In this document: positions 15,651 to 23,682 of the stretch, one piece after another
How the letters are laid out: each line of letters begins with the position of its first letter
Position numbering within the stretch: position 1 is the first letter of the stretch
Source: Oscillospiraceae bacterium
Lineage (GTDB): Bacteria; Bacillota; Clostridia; Oscillospirales; Oscillospiraceae
DNA: 64,000 bases
NCBI GenBank assembly: GCA_015067435.1
Contig: SVMM01000002.1
Span: 62,001 to 126,000, forward strand
Reading direction: 5' to 3'
The notes under the pieces: generated by a model
The model's input: only the letters and a program-made list of their open reading frames with translations
What the model was told of the DNA's origin: nothing
Databases searched by the model: none
Position numbers and translations under genes: made by a program

Positions 15651-16667
15651 ATGATCGATTACCGTACCGAGGCGCCGCCGATCCTTCGTGACTTTTTGTC
15701 GTACCACGAAACGATCAAGGCACATTCCAGCCGTACCGTTGATGAATACTTTCTCGATATGCGGAATTTCTTCCGCTATCTGAAGCTTGTCCGCGATCCT
15801 GCGGCTTATCACGGCCGTGAACTGAACGAAATCGATATTATGGACATTGATCTGAATTTTGTCCGTTCGGTCACGCTCAGCGACATTTATAACTATATGA
15901 GCTACCTCAGCCGCGACCGCGTGCTGCACCAGAACAGCGACAAGTCCGATTATGGGCTGAACGCTGCCTCACGCGCGCGCAAAATCTCCACGATCCGGTC
16001 GTTTTACAATTATCTGACCAACAAGGCGCATTTAATTGAGAACAATCCGGTTAAGGATATTGATTCTCCAAAGCTCATGAAAACGCTGCCGAAGTATCTG
16101 ACGCTTGACGAGAGCATCCGGCTGCTCGGTTCGGTCGACGGGCCGAATCGTGAGCGGGATTACGCGATCCTGACCCTGTTTTTGAACTGCGGCCTGCGTA
16201 TTTCCGAGCTATGCGGGCTGAATATCACGGACATTCAGGACGAGGCGCTGCGCGTCCTCGGCAAGGGCAACAAGGTCCGCATTGTTTATCTGAACGACGC
16301 GTGCCTCTCCGCGCTGCGCGATTACCTTGCGCTGCGCCGCCCTATCACGGGCCGCGACCGGAACGCGCTGTTTCTCTCCTCCCGGAACGAGCGCATCAGC
16401 AAATCCACGGTCCATGCGCTGGTCAAAAAGCACCTTTCCGCCGCCGGACTCGATGCAGCGCAGTATTCCTCGCACAAGCTGCGCCACACCGCCGCCACGC
16501 TGATGCTGCAAAACGGCGTCGACGTGCGCGCCGTGCAGGAGGTGCTCGGCCACGAACACCTGAACACGACGGAGATCTACACGCACATCGACAACGAGGC
16601 GCTGCGCGTCGCGGCAAAAGCGAATCCCCTCTCCCGCGTCAAACCGCCGAAGAAGGACGATAATTGA
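15651..16667 (+). CDS. Tyrosine recombinase, XerC-like
   Basis: This 338-aa protein has an N-terminal SAM-like DNA-binding domain and a C-terminal catalytic domain. The active-site residues are visible: Arg in NCGLRISELCG, the Lys region GKGNKVR, His-x-x-Arg in SSHKLRHT, His in LGHEHLNTTEIYTH and the nucleophile Tyr in that same segment. It lies alone between divergent and convergent neighbours, not next to a tRNA or other integration site, so a chromosomal Xer role is more likely than an integrase. The N-terminus is ~30 residues longer than standard XerC. The start at 15651 has only a weak AAGGA; longer in-frame starts exist from 15528. Confidence 0.85.
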   Translation: MIDYRTEAPPILRDFLSYHETIKAHSSRTVDEYFLDMRNFFRYLKLVRDPAAYHGRELNEIDIMDIDLNFVRSVTLSDIYNYMSYLSRDRVLHQNSDKSDYGLNAASRARKISTIRSFYNYLTNKAHLIENNPVKDIDSPKLMKTLPKYLTLDESIRLLGSVDGPNRERDYAILTLFLNCGLRISELCGLNITDIQDEALRVLGKGNKVRIVYLNDACLSALRDYLALRRPITGRDRNALFLSSRNERISKSTVHALVKKHLSAAGLDAAQYSSHKLRHTAATLMLQNGVDVRAVQEVLGHEHLNTTEIYTHIDNEALRVAAKANPLSRVKPPKKDDN

Positions 16668-16690
16668 ACAAAAGAAATGTTTTTCACAAT

Positions 16691-16731
16691 AATCAGCCTT
16701 CCGGATCGTTATTAGCTCCGGAAGGCTGATT
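16691..16731. terminator. Shared terminator of the recombinase gene and spoIVA
   Basis: A perfect 15-bp stem (16691-16705 with 16717-16731) and an 11-nt loop lie between the convergent stops. T-richness after the stem is modest on both sides (ATTATAATA on plus, ATTGTG on minus), so efficiency is uncertain. Confidence 0.65.
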
Positions 16732-16744
16732 ATTATAATATCCC

Positions 16745-18226
16745 TTACAGAATAATGCAGATCAGGCCGCCGCTGCCCTCGTTGATGATGCGCTCCAGCG
16801 TCTCCTGCAATTTCATGCGCGCATCCTCGGGCATCCGTTTGAGCTTCGCCTGCAGATCCTCGTTGACGATCTCGTGGAAGCTGCGTCCGAAGATGTTCGA
16901 CTGCCAGATCTTGGAGGTATCCCCCTCAAATTCCTGCAACAGATAGTTGACCATATCCTCGGACTGCTTTTCGTTGCCGACGATCGGCGAGACCGTTGTT
17001 TCGATATCGGCGCGGATCATGTGGATCGACGGCGCACTTGCCTTGAGCCTTACGCCGTAGCGTCCCCCCTGCTTCATGATCTCCGGCTCCTGCAAATCCA
17101 GCTCGTCAACGCTCGGCACGACGATGCCGTATCCGGTCTCCCGCGCATCCTTGACCGCCTGCGCGACCTTGTCATACTCTGTCTTGACGTCGGACAACTG
17201 CGTGAGCAGCGACATAAGGTCGCCGTCGTCGGCGATTGGAAAGCCGGACTGCTCACTGAGCGTTTTGTAAAACAGAACACGTGGGAGCTGTAATTCCGCA
17301 TTGGCGATTCCGCTGCCCAGCTGAATGCCGGTGACTTTGGATTCGCTGACGTCTTCAAAGGAGCCGATGGCGCGCACAACGTCGGCGACCTGCCGGATAT
17401 GGCGCAGATCCTTTGCTCTTTCGCGGATGACATGATACAGCCCGCTCTTGATCGGATGGTCGGCATCCAGCGCCTCCACCCATGGAGGGATGCTGATATC
17501 CAGCTCTGTCAGCGGGAATTCATAGAGGATCGCCTTGAGGATCTCCTCCACCGCCGCATCGTCGAGCTGCAGGCAGTTGACAGGCAGGCAGCTGACGCCG
17601 TAGGTCTGCGCGATATCGTCCGCCATGGCGTGCACGCGCTCCGAGGCGGGGTCGACCGCGTTGAGAAGCACCAGAAACGGCTTTCCGATCTCCTGCAGCT
17701 CGCGGATGACGCGCCCCTCCGCTTCGACGTAGGACTCGCGCGGAATATCGGTGATGCTGCCGTCGGTCGTCACGACGATGCCGATGGTGGAGTGCTCGCG
17801 GATGACGCGCGTCGTCCCCAGCTCCGCCGCCTGCGCCATCGAGACCTCCTGCTCCAGCCACGGCGTCGAAACCATGCGCGGGGATTCCCCGTCCGTGTCG
17901 CCCGTGGCCCCCGGCACCATGTAACCGACGCAGTCGATGAGGCGCACCGAGCAGCTGGCACCCTCGCCGAGCGAGATGTCGACGGCTTCCTCCGGCACGA
18001 ATTTTGGCTCGGCGGTCATCACCATGCGCCCGGAACCGCTCTGCGGCAGCTCATCCTTGGCGCGCTCCCGACGGTAGACGTTGTCGATGTTGGGGATGAC
18101 CTGCGTCTCCATGAAGCGCTTGATGAAGGTCGACTTTCCGGCGCGAACCGGCCCGACGACGCCGATATAAATATCGCCGGAGGTACGTGTGGCAATATCC
18201 TGATAGATTTGAGCGTTGTTTGTCAT
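16745..18226 (-). CDS. spoIVA: Stage IV sporulation protein A (spore coat ATPase)
   Basis: A full-length 493-aa SpoIVA with the Walker A GPVRAGKS at residues 25-32, the DCVGYMVPGA Walker B region, and the conserved C-terminal end GGLICIIL. It is a TRAFAC-class ATPase that polymerises on the mother-cell face of the forespore as the coat base layer. SpoVM anchors it at the membrane and, in Clostridia, SipL binds it. All three genes are within 3.2 kb here. It follows the SipL-like gene by 18 nt, so the two are probably one mother-cell operon. Confidence 0.97.
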   Translation of the reverse strand: MTNNAQIYQDIATRTSGDIYIGVVGPVRAGKSTFIKRFMETQVIPNIDNVYRRERAKDELPQSGSGRMVMTAEPKFVPEEAVDISLGEGASCSVRLIDCVGYMVPGATGDTDGESPRMVSTPWLEQEVSMAQAAELGTTRVIREHSTIGIVVTTDGSITDIPRESYVEAEGRVIRELQEIGKPFLVLLNAVDPASERVHAMADDIAQTYGVSCLPVNCLQLDDAAVEEILKAILYEFPLTELDISIPPWVEALDADHPIKSGLYHVIRERAKDLRHIRQVADVVRAIGSFEDVSESKVTGIQLGSGIANAELQLPRVLFYKTLSEQSGFPIADDGDLMSLLTQLSDVKTEYDKVAQAVKDARETGYGIVVPSVDELDLQEPEIMKQGGRYGVRLKASAPSIHMIRADIETTVSPIVGNEKQSEDMVNYLLQEFEGDTSKIWQSNIFGRSFHEIVNEDLQAKLKRMPEDARMKLQETLERIINEGSGGLICIIL

Positions 18227-18244
18227 GTTGCTTCCCTCCCCTCC

Positions 18245-19774
18245 TCAGCGCTTGCGCGGAATGAGCAGCATCTGCCCCAGCTCGATGGTGGAGCTTTCCG
18301 TCAGCTCGTTGGCGGAGAGGATCTCCTCCACGGTCGTGCGGTACTGCTTCGCGATATCCCACAGCGTCTCATCCTCGCGCGGGGCGCGCAGGACAAGCGA
18401 GGGCGCGTCGTCCGTGTCCTCCCGCTCCTCGGCTCGTAGCGCCATCAGGCACGCGCAGGACGGAGAAGACGCTGTGACAAGCCTGAACTCCGCGGGAAAC
18501 CGAAGCTCAATGCCGTTTGCGTTGATGTTCGCCGATATGTCGCCGGCGCAGACCTCCTCTACGCTGACGGAGGCGTCCCCCGAAACATGTGCCTCAGCCG
18601 TCACGTCGACGCGGCGTTCCAGAGAAAACGGCGCGTCGGATTCGTCCAGATACAGCACGGAAATATTGGCGGCCGCGTGCAGCACTGCGCGATCGCTTTC
18701 CCTGCGGATGCTTGCGTCTCCGAAGCAGACGTCCGCGCCGAGCACGCATTTGGCCTCTGTTCCGGTGTCAAGCTGTTCGCGCACGCTCTGAATGACGCTT
18801 TCCGTTTCGGGCTTCTGCCAGAGGACGGCCTCCTCCATCTGTGCGTCCAGGTCATATTCGGTGCTGTAAAGATCGGTGATACAGCAGACGGACTGCGTGC
18901 TCCGCATGACGACAAAGGCGCTCAAAAACAGCTTGACGTCAACGCCGCGCCCGTCTCCGCCCTCCCCGACGGTATGTATCTCGCAGCCGGACAGGTTCAG
19001 CACGGCGGAAGCGCCCGTTTCGCCGCCCTCGTCCTGCGCCGCGCCGTCCAGAATCTGCGAAAATGGCAGCTCCTCCGCATAGGAGCAGAGCTTGCCGTTC
19101 ACACCGGCATACAGCAGGGATACGCAGGCAATGCCCTTGAGGATCGCCTTACTGCCGATGCTTTTCACCTCGGTTACACGCAGCCGGACGCGCGTGCACA
19201 GCAGCTCGGCGATCGCATCCTGTCCGCCGGGCAGTGTGATTTCGTCCGTAAAGACGAAGTCCTTGCAGCTCACGGCGCGGATGAGCGAGATGTCCCGCTG
19301 CTCACAGAGCGTCTGGATGGCGTATTGCTCCCGCTGCGCGATCTCCCCGCAGGTCGTAAGCGTCGTGCGGCAATAGGGCGTCGCCTTCCACTCGACCGTC
19401 AGGCGCGTGAACAGCTTCCGCGGGTTTAGCGTCCGTACCTCGACCGCGCAGACACGCCCCTCTATGGAGACGTCCTCGCAGCTTTCCGGCAGCTTTTCGT
19501 TCAGCTCGACCGGAACCGAATACTCCATGGCTCGCAGCCCTCTGGATTCCTCCGCCAGATACAGCAGCGTCAGCCTGACCGAGCCCTCCGCCGCCAGCTT
19601 TCCGTCGGCGGCGGTCCTGCTTCGCAACAGCAGGCAGGCGCTGACGTTGACGATCCGGGCGATATCCGGACAGTAATCCGGCACAATGGTTTCGGCGCTC
19701 TCCTCGCTGGTGGAAGCCAGCACCGCGCCGGGGCGATAACACTCAAATCGCTCTTTTTGCAGTTCCAATTCCAT
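18245..19774 (-). CDS. sipL: SPOCS (DUF3794) and LysM protein, SipL-like
   Basis: A 509-aa protein with repeated SPOCS/DUF3794 segments through most of its length and a C-terminal LysM of ~45 residues (DETLWDIAKQYRTTVEEILSANEL). The arrangement and size match SipL of Clostridioides difficile, whose LysM binds SpoIVA and which is needed for coat localisation. Sitting directly upstream of spoIVA supports that role. The start at 19774 has AAAGGAG at good spacing; in-frame starts further upstream lie over the likely promoter. Other SPOCS-LysM proteins exist, so the symbol is given by architecture and neighbourhood. Confidence 0.82.
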   Translation of the reverse strand: MELELQKERFECYRPGAVLASTSEESAETIVPDYCPDIARIVNVSACLLLRSRTAADGKLAAEGSVRLTLLYLAEESRGLRAMEYSVPVELNEKLPESCEDVSIEGRVCAVEVRTLNPRKLFTRLTVEWKATPYCRTTLTTCGEIAQREQYAIQTLCEQRDISLIRAVSCKDFVFTDEITLPGGQDAIAELLCTRVRLRVTEVKSIGSKAILKGIACVSLLYAGVNGKLCSYAEELPFSQILDGAAQDEGGETGASAVLNLSGCEIHTVGEGGDGRGVDVKLFLSAFVVMRSTQSVCCITDLYSTEYDLDAQMEEAVLWQKPETESVIQSVREQLDTGTEAKCVLGADVCFGDASIRRESDRAVLHAAANISVLYLDESDAPFSLERRVDVTAEAHVSGDASVSVEEVCAGDISANINANGIELRFPAEFRLVTASSPSCACLMALRAEEREDTDDAPSLVLRAPREDETLWDIAKQYRTTVEEILSANELTESSTIELGQMLLIPRKR

Positions 19775-19806
19775 GGTACTCGTCTCCTTTGGCATCGTGT
19801 TGCTCC

Positions 19807-19833
19807 AATCTATGCCGAGGGGGACAAATATAT
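19807..19833 (-). promoter_or_regulatory. Candidate SigE promoter of the sipL-spoIVA operon
   Basis: On the minus strand ATA (19831-19833), 16 bp, then CATAGATT (19807-19814), against the SigE pattern ATA-N16-18-CATACANT (one mismatch in the -10). Transcription would start about 25 nt before the SipL-like ATG. Mother-cell SigE control is what the family's biology predicts. Confidence 0.5.
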
Positions 19834-19851
19834 GCCATGTCCGCAAATGAA

Positions 19852-19938
19852 TCAGTTCAGCTCATCGGCCCTGATCCCAAAGAGACGGCGCAGAAGCCCG
19901 CCCAGCGCCTTTGGAGACTTCCAAACGACGATTTTCAC
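19852..19938 (-). CDS. spoVM: Stage V sporulation protein M (28 aa)
   Basis: A very short gene starting with GTG at 19938 behind an exceptionally strong ribosome site, AAGGAGGTGATC (19942-19953). The product, MKIVVWKSPKALGGLLRRLF then GIRADELN, lines up with Bacillus SpoVM at M-K, K, P-K, L-G-G, R and G, including the helix-breaking Pro near position 9. SpoVM is an amphipathic helix that senses the convex forespore membrane and recruits SpoIVA. In Bacillus spoVM also lies just downstream of the prpC-prkC-rsgA group, the same order as here. It is preceded by a coupled 51-aa membrane protein. Confidence 0.85.
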   Translation of the reverse strand: MKIVVWKSPKALGGLLRRLFGIRADELN

Positions 19939-19943
19939 CTCGA

Positions 19944-20099
19944 TCACCTCCTTTTCAGCAGCCCGACGCCGCAAAGGATAAGCAGTACGGCAATCAGGAT
20001 CATTAAAAAGCATACGGGAAAGAGCGCGACGATCACGATGGACACGCCGAGCGCGAGCGCGCAGATCCCGATCAGCATCCAGTTTCCGCCGCAAAACAT
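19944..20099 (-). CDS. 51-aa membrane protein coupled to spoVM
   Basis: The ATG at 20099 follows GGGGGAG. The product is almost entirely two hydrophobic helices (about 8-26 and 29-46) ending in KRR. Its last codons and stop (AAA AGG AGG TGA) form the spoVM ribosome site, so translation of the two is linked. I do not recognise a family. A CATATACT element at 20133-20140 resembles a SigE -10 box, but no matching -35 ATA is seen. A role at the forespore membrane with SpoVM/SpoIVA is suggested by position only. Confidence 0.6.
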   Translation of the reverse strand: MFCGGNWMLIGICALALGVSIVIVALFPVCFLMILIAVLLILCGVGLLKRR

Positions 20100-20166
20100 G
20101 TGTCTCTCTCCCCCTTCGTCCGGTGACACCACAGTATATGATTTCCACAGCCATGCCGTGAAAAAA

Positions 20167-20186
20167 GGGACGGCATACGCCGTCCC
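20167..20186 (-). terminator. Terminator after rsgA
   Basis: An 8-bp GC-rich stem (gggacggc with gccgtccc), a 4-nt loop and six Ts on the minus strand lie directly after the rsgA stop. It separates the prpC-prkC-rsgA transcript from the small sporulation genes, which therefore need their own promoter. Confidence 0.85.
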
Positions 20187-20190
20187 CTTG

Positions 20191-21066
20191 TCAGGTGTTC
20201 CATTCCTTGAGTTTTTTGAGCTCCTCATACAGCCGCAGGTAGCTCTTGTGCCTGCCCTCCACCAGCTTGCCGTCCCGCAGCGCCGCAAGCACCGCGCAGC
20301 CCTTTTCCTTGGTGTGGCTGCATCCCACAAAGCGGCAATCACCGAGATACGGCGCGAAATCCGGAAACGTCTCCGGCAGGCGCTGCTTGAGGGAAAGGCT
20401 CATCTCCTCCGTATCGAAGGAGGAAAATCCGGGCGTATCGATGATCTCCGCGTCGCCGATCTTGTACAGCTCCACGTGCCGAGTCGTATGCTTGCCGCGG
20501 CGGAGCGCCTGGCTCACCTCGCCGACCTTCAAATGCTGACTCGGATCGAGCGAGTTGAGGATACTGGACTTTCCGACGCCGGAATTGCCTGTAAAGGCGC
20601 ATAGCTTGCCGGATATTGCTTTTCTAAGGTTATCCAGTCCATATCCGGTCTCTGCGCTGATCCGCACCGTCGGATAACCCGACCGCGTATAATACTCGTA
20701 CAGCTCGTCGCCGGAGGCAAGGTCGCACTTGTTGATGCACACCAGAACGTCGCAGTTTTTCAGCGCCGCGATCGCCGTCATGCGGTCGATCAGATACGGC
20801 TCCGTGCGCGGCAGCGCCTCGGAGGCGACGATGACGAGCAGGTCGATGTTCGCGACGGCGGGACGCTCGAAGGAATTCCGGCGCGGCAGGATGCTTTCGA
20901 TCATGCCCTCGCCGCCGCCCAGCGCGGAGCATTCGACACGGTCGCCGACCAGCGGCGCCAGGCCCTCCTTGCGAAACTTGCCGCGCGCCTTGCAGGTCAG
21001 GATCCCATCCGTCGGCATCGACACGTAATAGAAGCCGCTCAGCGCCTTCTGGATCCGCCCGGTCAC
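20191..21066 (-). CDS. rsgA: Ribosome small subunit-dependent GTPase A
   Basis: A 291-aa circularly permuted GTPase: an N-terminal OB-fold, then motifs in the order G4 (NKCDL), G1 (GNSGVGKSS), G3 (DTPGFSS), and a C-terminal zinc knuckle (CRFVGCSHTKEKGC). RsgA acts late in 30S maturation. It overlaps prkC by 4 nt, and in Bacillus the protein is a PrkC substrate, which explains the conserved pairing. Confidence 0.96.
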   Translation of the reverse strand: MTGRIQKALSGFYYVSMPTDGILTCKARGKFRKEGLAPLVGDRVECSALGGGEGMIESILPRRNSFERPAVANIDLLVIVASEALPRTEPYLIDRMTAIAALKNCDVLVCINKCDLASGDELYEYYTRSGYPTVRISAETGYGLDNLRKAISGKLCAFTGNSGVGKSSILNSLDPSQHLKVGEVSQALRRGKHTTRHVELYKIGDAEIIDTPGFSSFDTEEMSLSLKQRLPETFPDFAPYLGDCRFVGCSHTKEKGCAVLAALRDGKLVEGRHKSYLRLYEELKKLKEWNT

Positions 21067-22928
21067 GCTCCGGCCTCCGGATCGATAAAGGTGCTGTTTC
21101 CTTCTCCCTCGGGGGCTGCCGGCTGGATCTCCGTCGGGTTTTCCGTCGAGGGATTCTCCGTCTGCTGCGTGGGATCGTCGACCGGCTCCGTCTGCTCCGG
21201 CCCGAGGCTCACGATCAGCTTGATCGTGCTGCCCTGCGCCACCGAGGAATTCGGCGCGATGCTCTGGGAGATCACGTAGTCGACCTGTATGGTGTCGTCG
21301 TGCGCGTATTCCACCGCAACGACAAGACCGCTCTGCTCGGCAAGCTGCTGCGCCCGCTCCAGCGAAATGTTCGTCATCGAGACGACGGTCGCCGGGATCA
21401 CCTTGGGGCCCTTGCTGATGACCAGCATCACCACATCGCCGTCCCGCAGCGTTTCGTTCGCAACCGGATTGCTGCGGATGACGTGACCGGCGGGGACGGA
21501 ATCGCTGTACTCCTCCTCGGAGTCGTTGACGACCAGATTGAGATCCAGCTCCCGCAGCTGGATCGCCGCCGCGCGATGCTCCTTGCCTACCACATCCGGC
21601 ATGACGTCGGACTTGATGCCGGTGCTGACGAACACCGTGATCTCGCGATTTTCGCGCACCGTTTTACCGACGCTCGGCGACTGTTCGATGATTTTCCCCG
21701 CCTCATACTCCGTGCTGGGACGCTGTCCGATCTGTGTGATCGTAAAAATGTCCTTGACGCCTTCGAGCGCGTTTGCCTCGTCAATGGTCTTGCCGATCAG
21801 ATTCGGAACGCTGAACTCTGTCTGCACCGGCTCGGTGTCAAAGCTGGCGAGGATCAGGTTCCAGAGTCCGAAGATGGCGGTGGCGCAGATGGCGAGGATC
21901 GCCACGATAATCAGCGCCCTGGGAAGCACCGGCGGCGCTGCGCCGTATTCTTCCGGCTCCTGCTCCGGCTCCGCCTCCGCGCCGTCCTCCTCCTGATTTT
22001 TTGACAGCCGCGAGGTCAGCTGCTTCATGGCGGGCAGAGGCATTGTCCGCTCGGTGCTGGGCTTTTCATGCAGCTCCTCGATTGTGAAATCGAGGGAGGT
22101 GTCCGGATTCTTGCGGAATTCCTCCAAATCGGCGATCATGGCTTCCGCGCTCGGGTAACGCTTGTTGATGTCCGACGCCATCGCTTTCATGCAGATCTTC
22201 TCCAGCGCCTCCGGCACCGTGGGATCGATCTCGCAGGGTGAAAGCGGCACGGAGCTGAGGTGCTGCAGCGCCACGGCAACGGCGCTGTCTCCCTCAAAGG
22301 GCAGGCGGCTGGTCAGCATTTCGTAGAGCACCACACCGGCGGAGTAGATATCCGAGCGCGCGTCGGTGCGGTCGCCCTTCGCCTGCTCCGGCGAAATGTA
22401 GTGCACCGAGCCGAGCGCCTGCTGCGTCATCGTCTGCTGCGCGGAGCTTTCCAGCCGCGCAATGCCGAAATCGGCGATCTTGACCGTGCCGTCCCGCAGG
22501 ATCATGACGTTTTGCGGCTTGATGTCCCGGTGGACGATGCCGCGGGAATGTGCGTGGCTCAGTCCGCGCATGATCTGCGTGATGAAATGCAGCGCCTCGC
22601 GCCAGTTCAGCTTGCCGCGCCGCTCCATATACTGCTTGAGCGTGATACCGTCGATGAGCTCCATGACGATATACTCCGTCTCACCGCGCGAGACGTCATA
22701 CACCGAAACGATGTTCAGGTGCGAAAGCATGGCGACCGCCTGGGACTCGTCGCGGAAGCGGCGGCGGAACTCCTCGTCCGCCGCGAGCTCGGTCTTGAGG
22801 ATCTTTACGGCAACGGAGCGGTTGAGACGGCGGTCCTGGGCCTTGTAGACCACGGCCATGCCGCCCGTTCCGATGACGTCAAGCAGCTCGTAGCGGTTGT
22901 CGAGCACTTTTCCGGTCATATTATCCAT
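21063..22928 (-). CDS. prkC: PASTA-domain Ser/Thr protein kinase
   Basis: A 621-aa Hanks-type kinase. It has ATP Lys42 in VAVKILK, the catalytic HRDIKPQN with Asp135, DFG at 153-155, one membrane helix around residue 340-360, and three extracytoplasmic PASTA repeats (starting near SVPNLIGKT, MPDVVGKEH and PATVVSMTN), then a Thr/Pro/Glu-rich tail. PrkC senses muropeptides or lipid II and controls germination, growth and cell-wall metabolism. It overlaps the phosphatase prpC by 8 nt and rsgA by 4 nt. Confidence 0.97.
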   Translation of the reverse strand: MDNMTGKVLDNRYELLDVIGTGGMAVVYKAQDRRLNRSVAVKILKTELAADEEFRRRFRDESQAVAMLSHLNIVSVYDVSRGETEYIVMELIDGITLKQYMERRGKLNWREALHFITQIMRGLSHAHSRGIVHRDIKPQNVMILRDGTVKIADFGIARLESSAQQTMTQQALGSVHYISPEQAKGDRTDARSDIYSAGVVLYEMLTSRLPFEGDSAVAVALQHLSSVPLSPCEIDPTVPEALEKICMKAMASDINKRYPSAEAMIADLEEFRKNPDTSLDFTIEELHEKPSTERTMPLPAMKQLTSRLSKNQEEDGAEAEPEQEPEEYGAAPPVLPRALIIVAILAICATAIFGLWNLILASFDTEPVQTEFSVPNLIGKTIDEANALEGVKDIFTITQIGQRPSTEYEAGKIIEQSPSVGKTVRENREITVFVSTGIKSDVMPDVVGKEHRAAAIQLRELDLNLVVNDSEEEYSDSVPAGHVIRSNPVANETLRDGDVVMLVISKGPKVIPATVVSMTNISLERAQQLAEQSGLVVAVEYAHDDTIQVDYVISQSIAPNSSVAQGSTIKLIVSLGPEQTEPVDDPTQQTENPSTENPTEIQPAAPEGEGNSTFIDPEAGA

Positions 22929-23682
22929 TCTGCCGTTCCACCTCCCCGTCGTTCAGAATCAGGACGATCGTCACATTGTCCGGCGCGCCGCGCCGCTTGG
23001 CAAGCTCCACCAGCCGGGAGAGCGCCTGCTCCCCGTCGGACGTCGAGCGCACGGTCTCCAGCATCTCATCGTCCTCCATCGTGACGATCAGTCCGTCCGA
23101 GCACAGAAGCAGCCGGTCACCCTGCGCAAAGGGAAGCGTGAAGCAATCGCATTCGATATCTCTGTCCGGGCCAAGCGCACGCGTGATAAGGTTGCGGTTG
23201 GGATGCGTGCGCGCCTCCTCCGGCGTGATGTTTCCCGACTCGATAAGGGACTCGACCACGGAGTGATCCCGCGTGACGCGCCGGATGCCTTCGCTCCCGA
23301 TGTGATAGCAGCGGCTGTCGCCCACGTTGCAGATCACGGCGGCATCTGGCGAGACGACCGCGGCGACCAGCGTCGTGCCCATGCCGTGATAGTCGTCGTC
23401 CTGCTGCGAGCGCTCGAAGATCACGGCGTTTGCACGCTGGACGCAAGCGGACTCCATCTCACAGACCTGCTCCGCCGTCATCTCCCTGTGGGCACGCGCG
23501 TGAAGCTCTTCCATAAAGGTGGAGACCGCAAGCGAGCTGGCGAGCTGTCCGCCGTTGACGCCGCCCATGCCGTCGCAGACGACGGCGACGGCGGTGTCCG
23601 GCGCGCCGAATACCTCAAAAGCGTACGTATCCTGATTTTCGTGCCGTTTCAGGCCGATATCCGTGATTCCCCACGCCTTCAT
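22921..23682 (-). CDS. prpC: PP2C-family protein phosphatase
   Basis: A 253-aa phosphatase with the PP2C metal-ligand motifs: the ENQD region near the N-terminus, VVCDGMGGVNGG, CNVGDSRCY, and the late SDGLIVTMEDDEM and GAPDNVT blocks. It reverses PrkC phosphorylation, and the adjacent overlapping genes ensure matched synthesis. The ATG overlaps the rlmN stop (ATGA). Confidence 0.96.
   Translation of the reverse strand: MKAWGITDIGLKRHENQDTYAFEVFGAPDTAVAVVCDGMGGVNGGQLASSLAVSTFMEELHARAHREMTAEQVCEMESACVQRANAVIFERSQQDDDYHGMGTTLVAAVVSPDAAVICNVGDSRCYHIGSEGIRRVTRDHSVVESLIESGNITPEEARTHPNRNLITRALGPDRDIECDCFTLPFAQGDRLLLCSDGLIVTMEDDEMLETVRSTSDGEQALSRLVELAKRRGAPDNVTIVLILNDGEVERQNG

Noticed and set aside
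15335..15652. A 105-codon minus-strand frame between YfhO and the tyrosine recombinase
   Set aside because: It contains the YfhO promoter, has no ribosome site and no recognisable family, and overlaps the recombinase start region.
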